Of a stretch of 43,004 nucleotides of DNA, positions 1 to 8,462 are shown one piece after another; the first letter of the stretch is position 1, and every line of letters starts with the position of its first letter. A model generated the notes under the pieces. The model worked only from the letters and a program-made list of their open reading frames with translations, ran no database searches and was not told where the DNA came from. The stretch lies in the NCBI GenBank assembly GCA_036507695.1, contig DATCIR010000220.1:1-43004 (forward strand). The letters run 5' to 3'. Origin of the DNA: JAKEGK01 sp036507695 (GTDB lineage Bacteria; Pseudomonadota; Gammaproteobacteria; SZUA-152). A program made the translations under genes and the position numbers.

Positions 1-97
1 GTCTGCGGCCAGGGATGGCCGCAGTCGAGCCTACAGGGACGTACTTGTGGCGTCCCCCGGCAGGCGACACCGGCACCGCCCATGGGTGAGTAGTTAC
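1..97. repeat. Partial copy of 158-bp inverted-repeat element
   Basis: This stretch matches the right 97 bp of the element at 27769-27926 with only a few substitutions. It ends in the same terminus, GGTGAGTAGTTAC. It contains a hairpin built on GCCAGGGATGGC and a second hairpin, GGGACG...CGTCCC. The left half lies before the window start, so a target duplication cannot be checked here. Confidence 0.85.
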
Positions 98-634
98 AGC
101 GGAGTAAGATAACCTGAAGCGTATCCGATCACGCTAAAGCGATTTTCATATAATAACAAGCCCGGAAATAGTGATTGGAAATAACTGATTGCACTCGTGA
201 AAAATTTGCACCCTTATAACAGCTGGCTTAGACTGGGGGCTAGCAGTCTGGCCATTGCCGCGCGCGGAAACGAACAATAACATCCAGAGTAAGGAAGCTC
301 CGCGCGTAAGATAAGTTCCGCAAGCTAGCAGTCGTTGCGGCGAGCTTGTTCCGGCGCAAACTGAAAACCGGTAATTTCCATGTTTCTGGAATGTTTCTGG
401 CTGGAATGTTTCTGGATAGCGGCTTGCGCCGGTTTGCCGGTCTATAAGCAACCGGGAATGCATTAAAGCGTCCGGAGCGATAATTTTTTACCCTGCATAA
501 TGGGGTTAGTAGGGGGGCGATCTCATTTTGATTCACTTGGATCAACTGATTGGATTGGCTAAGGGCTTGGCTTTAGCTTTAATAGTCAGCATGCTCGCGC
601 GCAAAGTGAGTTGGACTGGCCGCTATTGAATTCT
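98..634. other. Non-coding leader upstream of the barrel gene
   Basis: No convincing gene is present: the short open frames on the minus strand lack ribosome sites and recognisable motifs. Three copies of ATGTTTCTGG occur at 380-389, 391-400 and 406-415. A TATAAT hexamer at 149-154 has no good -35 partner. The promoter of the downstream island may be here, but I could not identify it. Confidence 0.4.
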
Positions 635-2377
635 ATGCCTGTCACATCAAAAAAAATACGAATGGTGGGGAAGCCGCTTGGGTACTGGATAATCCTTGGC
701 TTACTCTGGGTGTGCTCAGAGGCTTGCTTCGCCCTGCCCCTGGTCCCCATGGCCTATAGCGGGAGTTTGGGGTATTACTACAGTTATATAAAAGCGGAAG
801 AGGCGGAATCGGAGACCGCGCTGCTCACCGCCACAATATCCGGCAACGGGTTTGTCTGGCAGCCCTGGTTTGTGACGCTGGGTATTGGACTGAGTATTGG
901 GTATTCCGATTCGAACTCTAACACCGGGGGTGGTAGTTCCTCGACCACGGGTTCGGGCAATCTTCAGTTTTCAGTTTTTCCGCAAAGCCGTTTTCCGTTT
1001 GTGCTGTCACTGAGCGTCACGGATAGCCGGTTGGAAAATACCGCCGCCGCGTTCACCGCCGATGATCATTTCATCAATTACCGGCTTTTTATGAGCCAGT
1101 CCTACTTCAGCGCCGGTGGTTCTGTGGCACGCTTGTCTTACGACCACAATGAGTTTGAATCGGACCGCTCAGACTCCAGCAGCGACAATATCAGCGCCAG
1201 CTTTTATTCTAAAACCAGGCGTCATCGTTACGGCGCCAACGCGAATTACTCAACGTCGGAGCGGTCGAATTCCGATTTAAAGCCCGAGAATTCGCTCCTG
1301 GAATTTCAGCACGATTATTCAACCGGATCGGATATGTCGGTAAGCTCGCTGGCCAGTTATACGGAAAATGACAGCGGTGTTGGCGGGGACGCCGGTGTTT
1401 TTCAAATTACCCAGGCCAACAGTGTGTTCTCCTGGCGTCCCATCGATCGTCCTTATACGCTTTCCGGCGGCGCCCGAATCGCCACATCGGAAAGCGGCGG
1501 CGGCGATAAGACGGATAACCTGGCCACGAATATCGGCGCCAATTACCGCCTGACACGCTCGTTGAATGTTCTGGCGCTGGCAACGATTAGCGCCACGGAT
1601 ACCGATACCACGCAAACAGTAACCGATACGGAAAGCGTGACTGTGAATTATTCGTCGCTGCAATACTTTGTCGGCGGATTCAGCTGGAATTGGAACGCGG
1701 GAGCCGGATTCAACAATTCCCATACCTCCGTCGACGATGATAGCGAGAGTGAGCAGAACATTGCTGGCAGCTTAGGACAAACACTAAACCGCAGCTGGGC
1801 CACGGGCCGGAATTCCACGATGAATATCGCGTTTTCGCAAAACGGCAGCGCGACTAAAAGCACGGATGCCGATGAGCCGGTGTATGGTTTGGGGAATGGC
1901 GTGAGCCTGGGCTGGAGCCGGCGCGGGATCAGGTCCAGTACGTACTCATCCCTGTCGCTATCGGATTCGCGCAGTTTCGGCGAAACCGATACCTCGTTTC
2001 AACAATTGCTCGGCCAGTTAACGCAGCGCAATGAGTTGTCGCGGGTAAGCTCATTGTCGGCCAACGTGCTGTTCCAGGCCAACCGGCTGGATAGCTCCGA
2101 GGCGGCATCGCCCGCTGAACCAAAATCCCTGGCGGCGAGCCTGACTTACCTTAATTCCCGGACTTTTGGCATCTTTCCGCTTCGATTCGGCGCCGAACTG
2201 GAGTACCACAAGCAGTTTGAGGACAATGGAATTAAAGGATCAGAAACGCTGGAATTAGAAAACCGGTTTGATTATCAAATCGGCCTGCTGACCACCAATA
2301 TGACGTTCCGTATAATGAACACGGTGGGGGGGGCAACCTCGGAATCGCTGACTTTTTCGATTACTCGAACATTTTGA
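635..2377 (+). CDS. Outer-membrane beta-barrel protein (porin-like)
   Basis: Exported protein of about 580 residues. After a hydrophobic signal segment and a likely cleavage near CFA|LPLVP, the sequence is dominated by alternating polar and hydrophobic strands rich in Ser, Thr, Asn, Gly and Tyr. It ends in a C-terminal Phe (SITRTF), the usual recognition feature of outer-membrane barrels. No cysteine heme motif is present. In porin-cytochrome conduits a barrel of this kind encloses a cytochrome across the outer membrane, and the next genes encode multiheme cytochromes, so such a role is plausible but inferred. The start is uncertain: the frame opens at a TTG at 611, and ATGs at 635 and 662 both leave a signal peptide. 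No clear Shine-Dalgarno decides between them. No specific family was recognised. Confidence 0.75.
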   Translation: MPVTSKKIRMVGKPLGYWIILGLLWVCSEACFALPLVPMAYSGSLGYYYSYIKAEEAESETALLTATISGNGFVWQPWFVTLGIGLSIGYSDSNSNTGGGSSSTTGSGNLQFSVFPQSRFPFVLSLSVTDSRLENTAAAFTADDHFINYRLFMSQSYFSAGGSVARLSYDHNEFESDRSDSSSDNISASFYSKTRRHRYGANANYSTSERSNSDLKPENSLLEFQHDYSTGSDMSVSSLASYTENDSGVGGDAGVFQITQANSVFSWRPIDRPYTLSGGARIATSESGGGDKTDNLATNIGANYRLTRSLNVLALATISATDTDTTQTVTDTESVTVNYSSLQYFVGGFSWNWNAGAGFNNSHTSVDDDSESEQNIAGSLGQTLNRSWATGRNSTMNIAFSQNGSATKSTDADEPVYGLGNGVSLGWSRRGIRSSTYSSLSLSDSRSFGETDTSFQQLLGQLTQRNELSRVSSLSANVLFQANRLDSSEAASPAEPKSLAASLTYLNSRTFGIFPLRFGAELEYHKQFEDNGIKGSETLELENRFDYQIGLLTTNMTFRIMNTVGGATSESLTFSITRTF

Positions 2378-2424
2378 AACCAGGCGGTTCGTGTAGTATA
2401 GTCCAGGTTCCGATCAAGAAATAA

Positions 2425-2456
2425 AAGCACAAATATAAGCACAAATATAAGCGCAA
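2425..2456. repeat. 12-nt tandem repeat upstream of cytochrome gene
   Basis: Two exact copies of AAGCACAAATAT (2425-2436 and 2437-2448) are followed by a degenerate third. It lies in the leader between the barrel gene and the first cytochrome gene. No function can be assigned. Confidence 0.7.
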
Positions 2457-2535
2457 GGCGCGGAAAAAAATCGATTCACGACAACCTGCCATGTCAGGCC
2501 GGCATATCACATATACATATAGAGAGGAGGGCTCT

Positions 2536-2997
2536 ATGTTTCGATCCGTAATAATCGGGCTACTTAGTGTAGTTGCTGTACTTATCCTGCCGCCATCGGC
2601 AAAGGCGGAATACGCTGACGTGGTCATTAACAATTACGCGGACGCCGCCGGTATGCGGCCCGTGGTTTTTCCTCATTGGTATCATCGCATTCGCTTTCGC
2701 TGCAAGGTATGCCACGCCGATCTCGGTTTTGAATTTAAAGCCGGCGGCAACAAAATCACCATGGCGAAAATCATTGATGGCCAGTTCTGCGGGGCCTGCC
2801 ACAATGGTGAAATTTCTTGGTCGGTAGAGAACTGTGGAATGTGCCATTCCGGAATTCCAGGCACGCCGACATCCATACATGGCAGTACCGTTCAACGTCT
2901 CGTTGCGCCAACCTACAAAGCGCTTGAAGAAAAAGAAAAAGCAAAAGAAAAAGAAAAAGAAACAGAAAAACAAAAAGAAAAAGTGCCGCAAAAATGA
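2536..2997 (+). CDS. Triheme c7-type cytochrome with Lys/Glu-rich tail
   Basis: Periplasmic electron-transfer protein of 153 residues. The signal peptide is likely cleaved after SAKA (about residue 24). Three CXXCH heme sites are visible: CKVCH 56-60, CGACH 85-89 and CGMCH 100-104. The compact layout with a preceding FPHWYH histidine motif is that of the cytochrome c7/triheme family. The last 25 or so residues are an almost pure Lys/Glu tail, unusual for this family and absent from the two relatives nearby. The ATG at 2536 is chosen over an earlier in-frame ATG at 2491 because GAGGAGG (2524-2530) lies 5 nt upstream and the signal peptide starts there. It sits 24 nt before the next cytochrome gene, probably in one operon. 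Confidence 0.88.
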   Translation: MFRSVIIGLLSVVAVLILPPSAKAEYADVVINNYADAAGMRPVVFPHWYHRIRFRCKVCHADLGFEFKAGGNKITMAKIIDGQFCGACHNGEISWSVENCGMCHSGIPGTPTSIHGSTVQRLVAPTYKALEEKEKAKEKEKETEKQKEKVPQK

Positions 2998-3021
2998 TGG
3001 CAAAGGAGAGGGGGAACTAAC

Positions 3022-3678
3022 ATGATTATGAAGAAATACTTGTTTATTATAACGGCGCTTCTATTGGCCGTTATGTTGCTGGGAACGGTGGCCACGGCGG
3101 AAGAAAAAAAACAGGAAGCCAAAAAACCCGCCGTGAGTTCGGCGAACGTTTTTAACCGCTTATTGAAAAAAGAAAAGACAAAGAATGCGGCGCCCGCGGA
3201 AGATGGCATCCATGACGTGGAAAATGACAACACCCATGCATTGCAGCCGCCGTTGATTGCCTATGAAGGATTGCCGACGACCGAGTTTGGCAACTATGTG
3301 GACTGGGTGAAAGCGCTGAACGATGGTTTATTAAAGCCGCGCTACGACCTGGCGGATCCCGCGGTGCAACCGCTGATTATGGACCTGGATATCGTCCGTG
3401 AAGTTAAAGCATCCTTGCCGGACGTGGTTTTCCCGCACAAACCGCATACGCAATGGCTGCATTGTTCAAACTGTCATCCAAAAATCTTCGCACCGCAGAA
3501 AAATGCGAACGTTATGAGCATGTCCGCTATCTTGCTGGGCCAGAAGTGCGGAGTTTGCCATGGCAAGGTTTCCTTTCCCGTGACAACGGCAACGTGTAAG
3601 AAGTGCCATTCGAAAGCGAAACCAGCCGACTGGACACCACCGCAAAGTGAAGCGAGCGTGAAAACACCCTGGCGTTAA
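3022..3678 (+). CDS. c(7)-type triheme cytochrome
   Basis: Exported cytochrome of 218 residues, with a signal peptide ending near VATA|EEKK and a Lys-rich linker. A conserved N-terminal block follows (DGIHDVEND...ALQPP...NYVDWVKALN). The C-terminal c7 domain has hemes at CSNCH 148-152, CGVCH 176-180 and CKKCH 192-196, with FPHKPHTQWL supplying probable axial histidines. It is a clear paralogue of the protein at 5690-6280. This arrangement matches the family named c(7)-type cytochrome triheme domain. It probably shuttles electrons in the periplasm or forms part of a larger multiheme assembly. A purine-rich AGGAGAGGGGG precedes the ATG. A short repeat block and a strong hairpin lie downstream, so transcription may end there. 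Confidence 0.9.
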   Translation: MIMKKYLFIITALLLAVMLLGTVATAEEKKQEAKKPAVSSANVFNRLLKKEKTKNAAPAEDGIHDVENDNTHALQPPLIAYEGLPTTEFGNYVDWVKALNDGLLKPRYDLADPAVQPLIMDLDIVREVKASLPDVVFPHKPHTQWLHCSNCHPKIFAPQKNANVMSMSAILLGQKCGVCHGKVSFPVTTATCKKCHSKAKPADWTPPQSEASVKTPWR

Positions 3679-3697
3679 GGGTTGATGTAACGTGGTC

Positions 3698-3739
3698 TGG
3701 GTTTGTGAATATGGGTTTGTGAATCTGGGTTTGTAAATT
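3698..3739. repeat. Three tandem 14-nt repeats
   Basis: Near-identical TGGGTTTGTGAATA-type units occupy 3698-3711, 3712-3725 and 3726-3739, with a degenerate fourth start. They sit between the triheme gene stop and the hairpin at 3794. Slippage is the likely origin; no function is apparent. Confidence 0.75.
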
Positions 3740-3793
3740 TGGGTTCACGGGGTGATTCATTTCGCATGGCATGGCGGTAGTAGTGATCTCTCG

Positions 3794-3827
3794 ACGGCGC
3801 GTGGCGGTTAATCGGGCCACGCGCCGT
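3794..3827 (+). terminator. Strong hairpin, probable terminator
   Basis: A perfect 12-bp stem, ACGGCGCGTGGC with GCCACGCGCCGT, encloses a 10-nt loop. The stem is followed by TGCTGTATT rather than a clean U tract, so termination is likely but possibly inefficient. Confidence 0.55.
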
Positions 3828-3946
3828 TGCTGTATTAGTGCTTAAGTTTTACTCCCATATTGAGTAATAAATTTGCATACCCTGGGTATTTGGTTTCTAA
3901 TTTAAGGCATTTCATCCACTATCGAATCTTTAACGAGAGCCAATTT

Positions 3947-5464
3947 ATGAATGCCATATCAAAAAAACTCCAGAGCATGGTATTGGTTTTTCTGTTTTTA
4001 GTATTCAGTTTGTCCGGGTGTGGTACGGCCGGGGTTCAAGAATCGGCCGGAGAAAAAACCGGCGCACCCACGGCTGCGGTAACAGCCGGGGCGAGTGCGG
4101 AAAAAGCGCCGGATCCGGATATAAAGCAAGGACCGGAAGAATCCGGCGTTGAGGTCATCGCCAACCAGGCGGGCAAGGATACCGGATTAACGGTTGCGCC
4201 GATTGCGGCGCGGGAACCCGCTTCCGCGCCAACCCAAGTGCCTGTGTCTTCCGGCCCGGATCATTTTGTCATTACGGTCGCCGCGAAAGATCAGACCCAT
4301 GCTCACTATGGCAAGGGACACGAGATGGCGTTTCTCGTGAACAACGAGCAAGGCAAGGATCTGGTTTTGGAACGCGGAAAAACCTACCGTTTTGATGTGG
4401 CGACGGATCCCATGCATGATGTTTATTTTTCCTTAAAGGAAATCGGCTGGGGCAGCACACCCTATTCAGAGGGAATAGAAGGCCAGTACACCTATAAGGG
4501 AACCATCACCATCACACCGACCGAAAAGACACCCGATGAGTTGTTTTACGCCTGCCGCAATCATCCCTATATGGGTGGAAAAATTCATGTTGTGAACGCC
4601 GGTGAAACCGTTGCACCGGCAAAGAAAGCAAGCACCGCGGCGGTTCCCGCGGCAGCGGTTCAGAATAAGCCGGTCAGCAAGGCGGACGCCAATCAGAAGT
4701 TGATGTTCGCCGACATGCTATTAAAATCAAAAAACAGTGAAACCATACTGAAAAGCAACAACAGCGAGGCGATCGCGCTGTATAAAAAAGCCGAAACCGG
4801 AGTGGGCTCGGCCAGGCAAAACCTGGAAGCCGGTAAAAATGCTCAAGCTTACCAGGAGGCTGAAAACTCCATTGCCCTGTTAAAGCAGTCCGCCGGCCTG
4901 GTGCCCGGCGAAAACGCCATGGAGCACCTGGAAGAACAAAATCGGGAATTGCTGGCATCCATTCACGGGTTTGAAGCGGCGCACAAGGATCACTATGAGA
5001 GAGTCGCCAAAAAGCAGGGTAAAGACGCCGCGGTTGGTTATGATAAAGCGGAAGTGCAAAAACTGATAAAATCCGCGGAAGAATTTACCAGCAAAGGCGA
5101 GCATGCGAAAGCCAACCGGGATTTGCACGAGGCGCAGCATAGTATCACGGTTGCACTGCAAAAAATGCTGCACAACCAGACGATTGTTTACGACTTGAAA
5201 TTCGAGTCGGCGCAGGAAGAATACGAGTACGAATTAAGCCGTTTCAAGGGTTATGAAGAACTGGTGCCGGTCGCAATTGAGCAACAAAATCCCGCCGCAG
5301 GTCCGCGGCAGTTAATGGAATCGTTCGTTAAAAAGGGGCAGGATTTGCGGGATCGCGCGATAGAAGCCGCGGCAGACCGGGACTTACCGACCGCAATCGC
5401 CATGCTGCACGATGCGACCAATGATGTGCGCCGGGCATTGCGGATGATCGGTGTAACGCAGTAA
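3947..5464 (+). CDS. Cupredoxin-domain lipoprotein with helical C-terminal region
   Basis: Predicted lipoprotein of 505 residues with lipobox LSGC (Cys 25) followed by an Ala/Gly/Pro linker. Residues about 104-230 form a cupredoxin (blue-copper) domain. Candidate type-1 copper ligands are His157 in DPMHDVYF, and Cys203, His206 and Met209 in ACRNHPYMGG. The remaining 270 residues are charged and probably helical with coiled-coil character (many Glu, Lys, Ala, Gln), with no domain I recognise. A single-copper electron carrier on the membrane would fit between the surrounding cytochromes; that role is inferred. The ATG at 3947 is preferred to a TTG at 3860 because it places the signal peptide correctly. 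A GC hairpin follows the stop. Confidence 0.82.
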   Translation: MNAISKKLQSMVLVFLFLVFSLSGCGTAGVQESAGEKTGAPTAAVTAGASAEKAPDPDIKQGPEESGVEVIANQAGKDTGLTVAPIAAREPASAPTQVPVSSGPDHFVITVAAKDQTHAHYGKGHEMAFLVNNEQGKDLVLERGKTYRFDVATDPMHDVYFSLKEIGWGSTPYSEGIEGQYTYKGTITITPTEKTPDELFYACRNHPYMGGKIHVVNAGETVAPAKKASTAAVPAAAVQNKPVSKADANQKLMFADMLLKSKNSETILKSNNSEAIALYKKAETGVGSARQNLEAGKNAQAYQEAENSIALLKQSAGLVPGENAMEHLEEQNRELLASIHGFEAAHKDHYERVAKKQGKDAAVGYDKAEVQKLIKSAEEFTSKGEHAKANRDLHEAQHSITVALQKMLHNQTIVYDLKFESAQEEYEYELSRFKGYEELVPVAIEQQNPAAGPRQLMESFVKKGQDLRDRAIEAAADRDLPTAIAMLHDATNDVRRALRMIGVTQ

Positions 5465-5475
5465 CCGGTTGGGTT

Positions 5476-5505
5476 GCGCGGCCTGAGTAGCCGCGCTGGC
5501 TTTAC
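5476..5505 (+). terminator. Hairpin after cupredoxin gene
   Basis: GCGCGGC pairs with GCCGCGC around a 7-nt loop 11 nt after the stop codon, followed by TGGCTTTACTTTAT. The stem is good but the T tract is interrupted. Confidence 0.45.
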
Positions 5506-5521
5506 TTTATATCAAGTAGCT

Positions 5522-5604
5522 CTACTTTGTTACTTTAGTTTATGCTTATGAACAATCCCGCGCGGGAGGCGGTATGCATGCCGCCATTTAAAGTAACAAA
5601 GTAG
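5522..5604. repeat. Inverted-repeat element with nested palindromes
   Basis: Perfect 16-bp inverted repeats (CTACTTTGTTACTTTA at 5522-5537 and its complement at 5589-5604) bound an 83-bp unit. Inside lie the palindrome TCCCGCGCGGGA and the near-palindrome GGCGGTATGCATGCCGCC. AAGTAG also occurs just outside both ends. It resembles a small non-autonomous repeat element rather than a simple terminator. Confidence 0.7.
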
Positions 5605-5689
5605 AAGTAGACGACAGTCCAAAGGTCGGTCATTAGTCATCAGTCATTACAGAGTATTGATAAAACGGGAAACACGGGACCGGGGTTTT

Positions 5690-6280
5690 ATGCGTAAAAA
5701 AATGCTTGCTGCTTTCACTATAAGGAATCGATCCGGAAAATCCGCCGTGCTGTTGCTCCTGCTGGTGCTTGCTATCGGCGCGGGATCGGTCGCGGCCGTG
5801 GAAGGCGGCCGTCATTTCCAGTTGCATGGCGATGCGGTGGCGGTTGACAAGGATGGCATTCATGATCCATCCAATGACGCCGTAAAAGCCTTGCAGCCGC
5901 CGGTGGAAGCCATGAAGGATTTCCCGCGTGATGGGCGCGGCGTTGTCAACTGGGTGGAAACGTTAAATGGCGGCCTGATTCAACCGCGCACCGGGGTGAA
6001 GGGCGAAGAAAAAATGCATTCGGTGGATTTTGATGTGATTTTTAAAAACACCGCTTCCATGCCCTATGTCCGGTTCCCTCATTTGCCGCATACGCAATGG
6101 CTCACCTGCAAGAACTGTCATCCGGCCATTTTTCTGCCGCAACGCGGCGGTAATTTCGTCACCATGGCCGCTATCATAGAAGGCGAGTATTGCGGTGTTT
6201 GCCACGGTAAAGTCGCGTTTCCTCCCCTGGAGTGTAATCGATGCCACAGTGTCTCGCGCGAAAGCGTCGGTTTACGCTAG
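5690..6280 (+). CDS. c(7)-type triheme cytochrome (paralogue)
   Basis: Exported cytochrome of 196 residues, with a basic N-terminus, hydrophobic segment VLLLLLVLAIGAG and cleavage near VAA|VEGG. It shares the DGIHD...ALQPP...NWVETLNGGL block and the FPHLPHTQWL motif with the protein at 3022-3678. Hemes attach at CKNCH 140-144, CGVCH 168-172 and CNRCH 182-186. It ends soon after the last heme, without the extra tail of its paralogue. The ATG at 5690 is preferred to a TTG at 5657. Its 3' end overlaps the next gene by 40 nt, indicating translational coupling with the NHL lipoprotein. A periplasmic electron carrier is the likely role. Confidence 0.9.
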   Translation: MRKKMLAAFTIRNRSGKSAVLLLLLVLAIGAGSVAAVEGGRHFQLHGDAVAVDKDGIHDPSNDAVKALQPPVEAMKDFPRDGRGVVNWVETLNGGLIQPRTGVKGEEKMHSVDFDVIFKNTASMPYVRFPHLPHTQWLTCKNCHPAIFLPQRGGNFVTMAAIIEGEYCGVCHGKVAFPPLECNRCHSVSRESVGLR

Positions 6281-7305
6281 TCCTGCCGGTTTTACTCGCC
6301 TGCGCCGTGCAATTCGGCTGCTCCATGGCGGAGATGGAGCGGATTGCCATGGAAAACCGCCTGGCGGATCTTAAAACCCAGCCGGGCGGCGCCGCCTCCA
6401 AATCGCGGTTTCTCGCGTTTGAAGCCGTCATTAAAGGCGGCATGAAGGAGGAAGCGGGGCTAACGGGCGCATTCAGGCGGCTGATGATTGGCCCCGACCG
6501 GGAGATCCAGTTTCTTACGCCGGTCGCGGTGGGTGGTGTCGACAACTACCTGTATGTCGCCGATTCGGGTTTGCGCATCGTGTTCCGTTATGATCTGGTG
6601 AATAACACCATTGAAACACTGGGTAACGCAGGCACCCAGTTTGCCGGGGAAATGGGCAACATGTATGTGGCGCGGGACCGGAGCTTTTATATCGCCGATC
6701 CAGCCGGCAAGCAGGTGCTGCATTTCGACGAGCTGGGCAATCTTATCGCGGCGTTTCAGGATCTGGCCAACTTGTCGCGGCCCTTGGATGTTATCTACGA
6801 TGAAACAACCGGTGATCTCCTGGTCGCGGATGGCGCTTTCAGTCATATCGTGGTGTTTAACAAATCCGGTAGAGCGATACGCACCATTGGTCAGCGCGGC
6901 ACCGGACCCGGGCGTTTCCGCGCGATCACGGCCATGACCATGAGCGATGATGGACTTTATGTCTTAGACAGGCTCGAGCTGCCGGTGCAGGTGATCACTA
7001 TCACCGGCGATTACAAGTATGCCTTTGGCGAATCACACCATAGTTTTCCCAGCGCGATCGCCGTGAATGCGGACGGCGTGGTGTATGTGGCCGATAAATC
7101 GGATAACGCGATTCGTATTTATCAGGACGCGGAATTATTATCGGTATTCGGCGGCACCGGTTCCGCACCCGGACGCTTTCGGGAAATAACCAGTATGTGG
7201 ATCAATAATGATTTATTGTACATTGCCGATAGTATGAACCGGCGCGTGCAGGTTTTGCGCATGACCGTTGAAGAGGTAGCCGCGCCGGCGCCGTCAAACC
7301 CATGA
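6241..7305 (+). CDS. NHL-repeat beta-propeller lipoprotein 1
   Basis: Predicted lipoprotein of 354 residues with a basic N-terminus and lipobox LLAC (Cys 21). From about residue 85 on, NHL-type blades repeat (YLYVADSGLRIVFRYD, FYIADPAGKQVLHFD, LLVADGAFSHIVVFN, VYVADKSDNAIRIYQ, LYIADSMNRRVQVL), giving a six-bladed propeller. NHL propellers are generally binding scaffolds; no catalytic motif is evident. The gene begins inside the triheme cytochrome gene, with TGGAG at 6228-6232 placed 8 nt before ATG 6241. It ends with an ATGA overlap into the next NHL gene. Tight coupling to cytochrome genes on both sides argues for a structural or assembly role in the same complex. Confidence 0.87.
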   Translation: MPQCLARKRRFTLVLPVLLACAVQFGCSMAEMERIAMENRLADLKTQPGGAASKSRFLAFEAVIKGGMKEEAGLTGAFRRLMIGPDREIQFLTPVAVGGVDNYLYVADSGLRIVFRYDLVNNTIETLGNAGTQFAGEMGNMYVARDRSFYIADPAGKQVLHFDELGNLIAAFQDLANLSRPLDVIYDETTGDLLVADGAFSHIVVFNKSGRAIRTIGQRGTGPGRFRAITAMTMSDDGLYVLDRLELPVQVITITGDYKYAFGESHHSFPSAIAVNADGVVYVADKSDNAIRIYQDAELLSVFGGTGSAPGRFREITSMWINNDLLYIADSMNRRVQVLRMTVEEVAAPAPSNP

Positions 7306-8423
7306 AACCCATCACTGAATCACTGAACCGTTGTGCGCTTTACCCGGGTTTGGTGCTTGCACTGTTATTAACGGCCTGCGCCAGCCGGGAATACCGCGTG
7401 GATTACGAAGTGCAAGCGTCCGATGCCCAGGTCTGGCCGGCGCCGCCGGAAATACCCCGCTTCCGTTATGTCGGCACGCTGACCGGCGAGGATAACGTCA
7501 AGCCAGTGGAAGAAGGCAAGCGCTTCGGTGACTATGTCACCGACTTCTTCAGATGGGTGGTGGGATTGGTTGGCCCCAATCCGATACCCTTGGTATTGCA
7601 GCGGCCGCAGTCCGGTGTGATGGATGATAACGGCCGGCTGTACATTACCGATGTGAGCCGTCAGTCAATCATGGTGTTTGACTTGCAAAAAGGCACATTA
7701 ACCGAGTGGGAGCAAGCGACGCCTAACACCGGTTTCCTGACACCGGTGGGCATTACGCTGGGGCCCGCGGGCAGTATCCTGGTGGTGGATGCGGATCTGA
7801 AACAGGTGCTGCAGCTCGATGCCACCGGAAAGCCTGTCAAGGCGTTCGGCGCTGACACCTTCAAGCGCCCCACGGGCATCGCCCGGGATCCGGTCAAAGG
7901 CCGGATTTATGTTGCCGATACCCACGCGCACGATATAAAAGTTTTTGATGATAACGGCGCCCTCCTTAATGTTTTTGGCGAATATGGTACGGACGGCGGT
8001 GAATTTAATAGCCCCGCCCACCTGTCATTTGCGGAGGGGCTGCTCTATGTAACCGATACATTCAATACCCGGGTGCAGGTTTTAAGAGATTCTGGCGAAT
8101 TTAGACGTGAATTCGGTAAAAGAGGCTTGTATGTCGGGGATCTGGTCCGGCCCAAGGGGGTCGCCACCGATAGCGAGGGCAATATCTATGTCATTGAGTC
8201 GTTTCACGATCATTTGCTAGTATATAGTGCTAACGGGGAATTTTTGTTGCCGATTGGCGGGACGGGCGCGGGTATCGGACAGTTCTATTTGCCTTCCGGG
8301 GTGTGGACGGATAAAAACGACCGCATCTATATTGCGGATATGTTCAATGGGCGGGTGGTCATATTGCAATACCTGGGTGGGCGCTATGCCCGTGGCGCGG
8401 TTCAAAACGCGGTTCAGCCATAG
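7302..8423 (+). CDS. NHL-repeat beta-propeller lipoprotein 2
   Basis: Predicted lipoprotein of 373 residues with lipobox LTAC (Cys 26). Repeated NHL blades carry motifs such as LYITDVSRQSIMVFD, ILVVDADLKQVLQLD, IYVADTHAHDIKVFD, LYVTDTFNTRVQVL, IYVIESFHDHLLVY and IYIADMFNGRVVIL, making six blades. The start codon overlaps the stop of the preceding NHL gene by 4 nt. The two proteins are related in fold but diverged in sequence, so they may form a heteromeric pair rather than being a recent duplication. No enzymatic residues are recognised. Co-occurrence of NHL lipoproteins with multiheme cytochromes is known from extracellular electron-transfer clusters; participation here is inferred. Confidence 0.87.
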   Translation: MKPITESLNRCALYPGLVLALLLTACASREYRVDYEVQASDAQVWPAPPEIPRFRYVGTLTGEDNVKPVEEGKRFGDYVTDFFRWVVGLVGPNPIPLVLQRPQSGVMDDNGRLYITDVSRQSIMVFDLQKGTLTEWEQATPNTGFLTPVGITLGPAGSILVVDADLKQVLQLDATGKPVKAFGADTFKRPTGIARDPVKGRIYVADTHAHDIKVFDDNGALLNVFGEYGTDGGEFNSPAHLSFAEGLLYVTDTFNTRVQVLRDSGEFRREFGKRGLYVGDLVRPKGVATDSEGNIYVIESFHDHLLVYSANGEFLLPIGGTGAGIGQFYLPSGVWTDKNDRIYIADMFNGRVVILQYLGGRYARGAVQNAVQP

Positions 8424-8462
8424 TAGCGGCCGGTGCGGTTCAAAAAATGGTACAAGGTGAGC

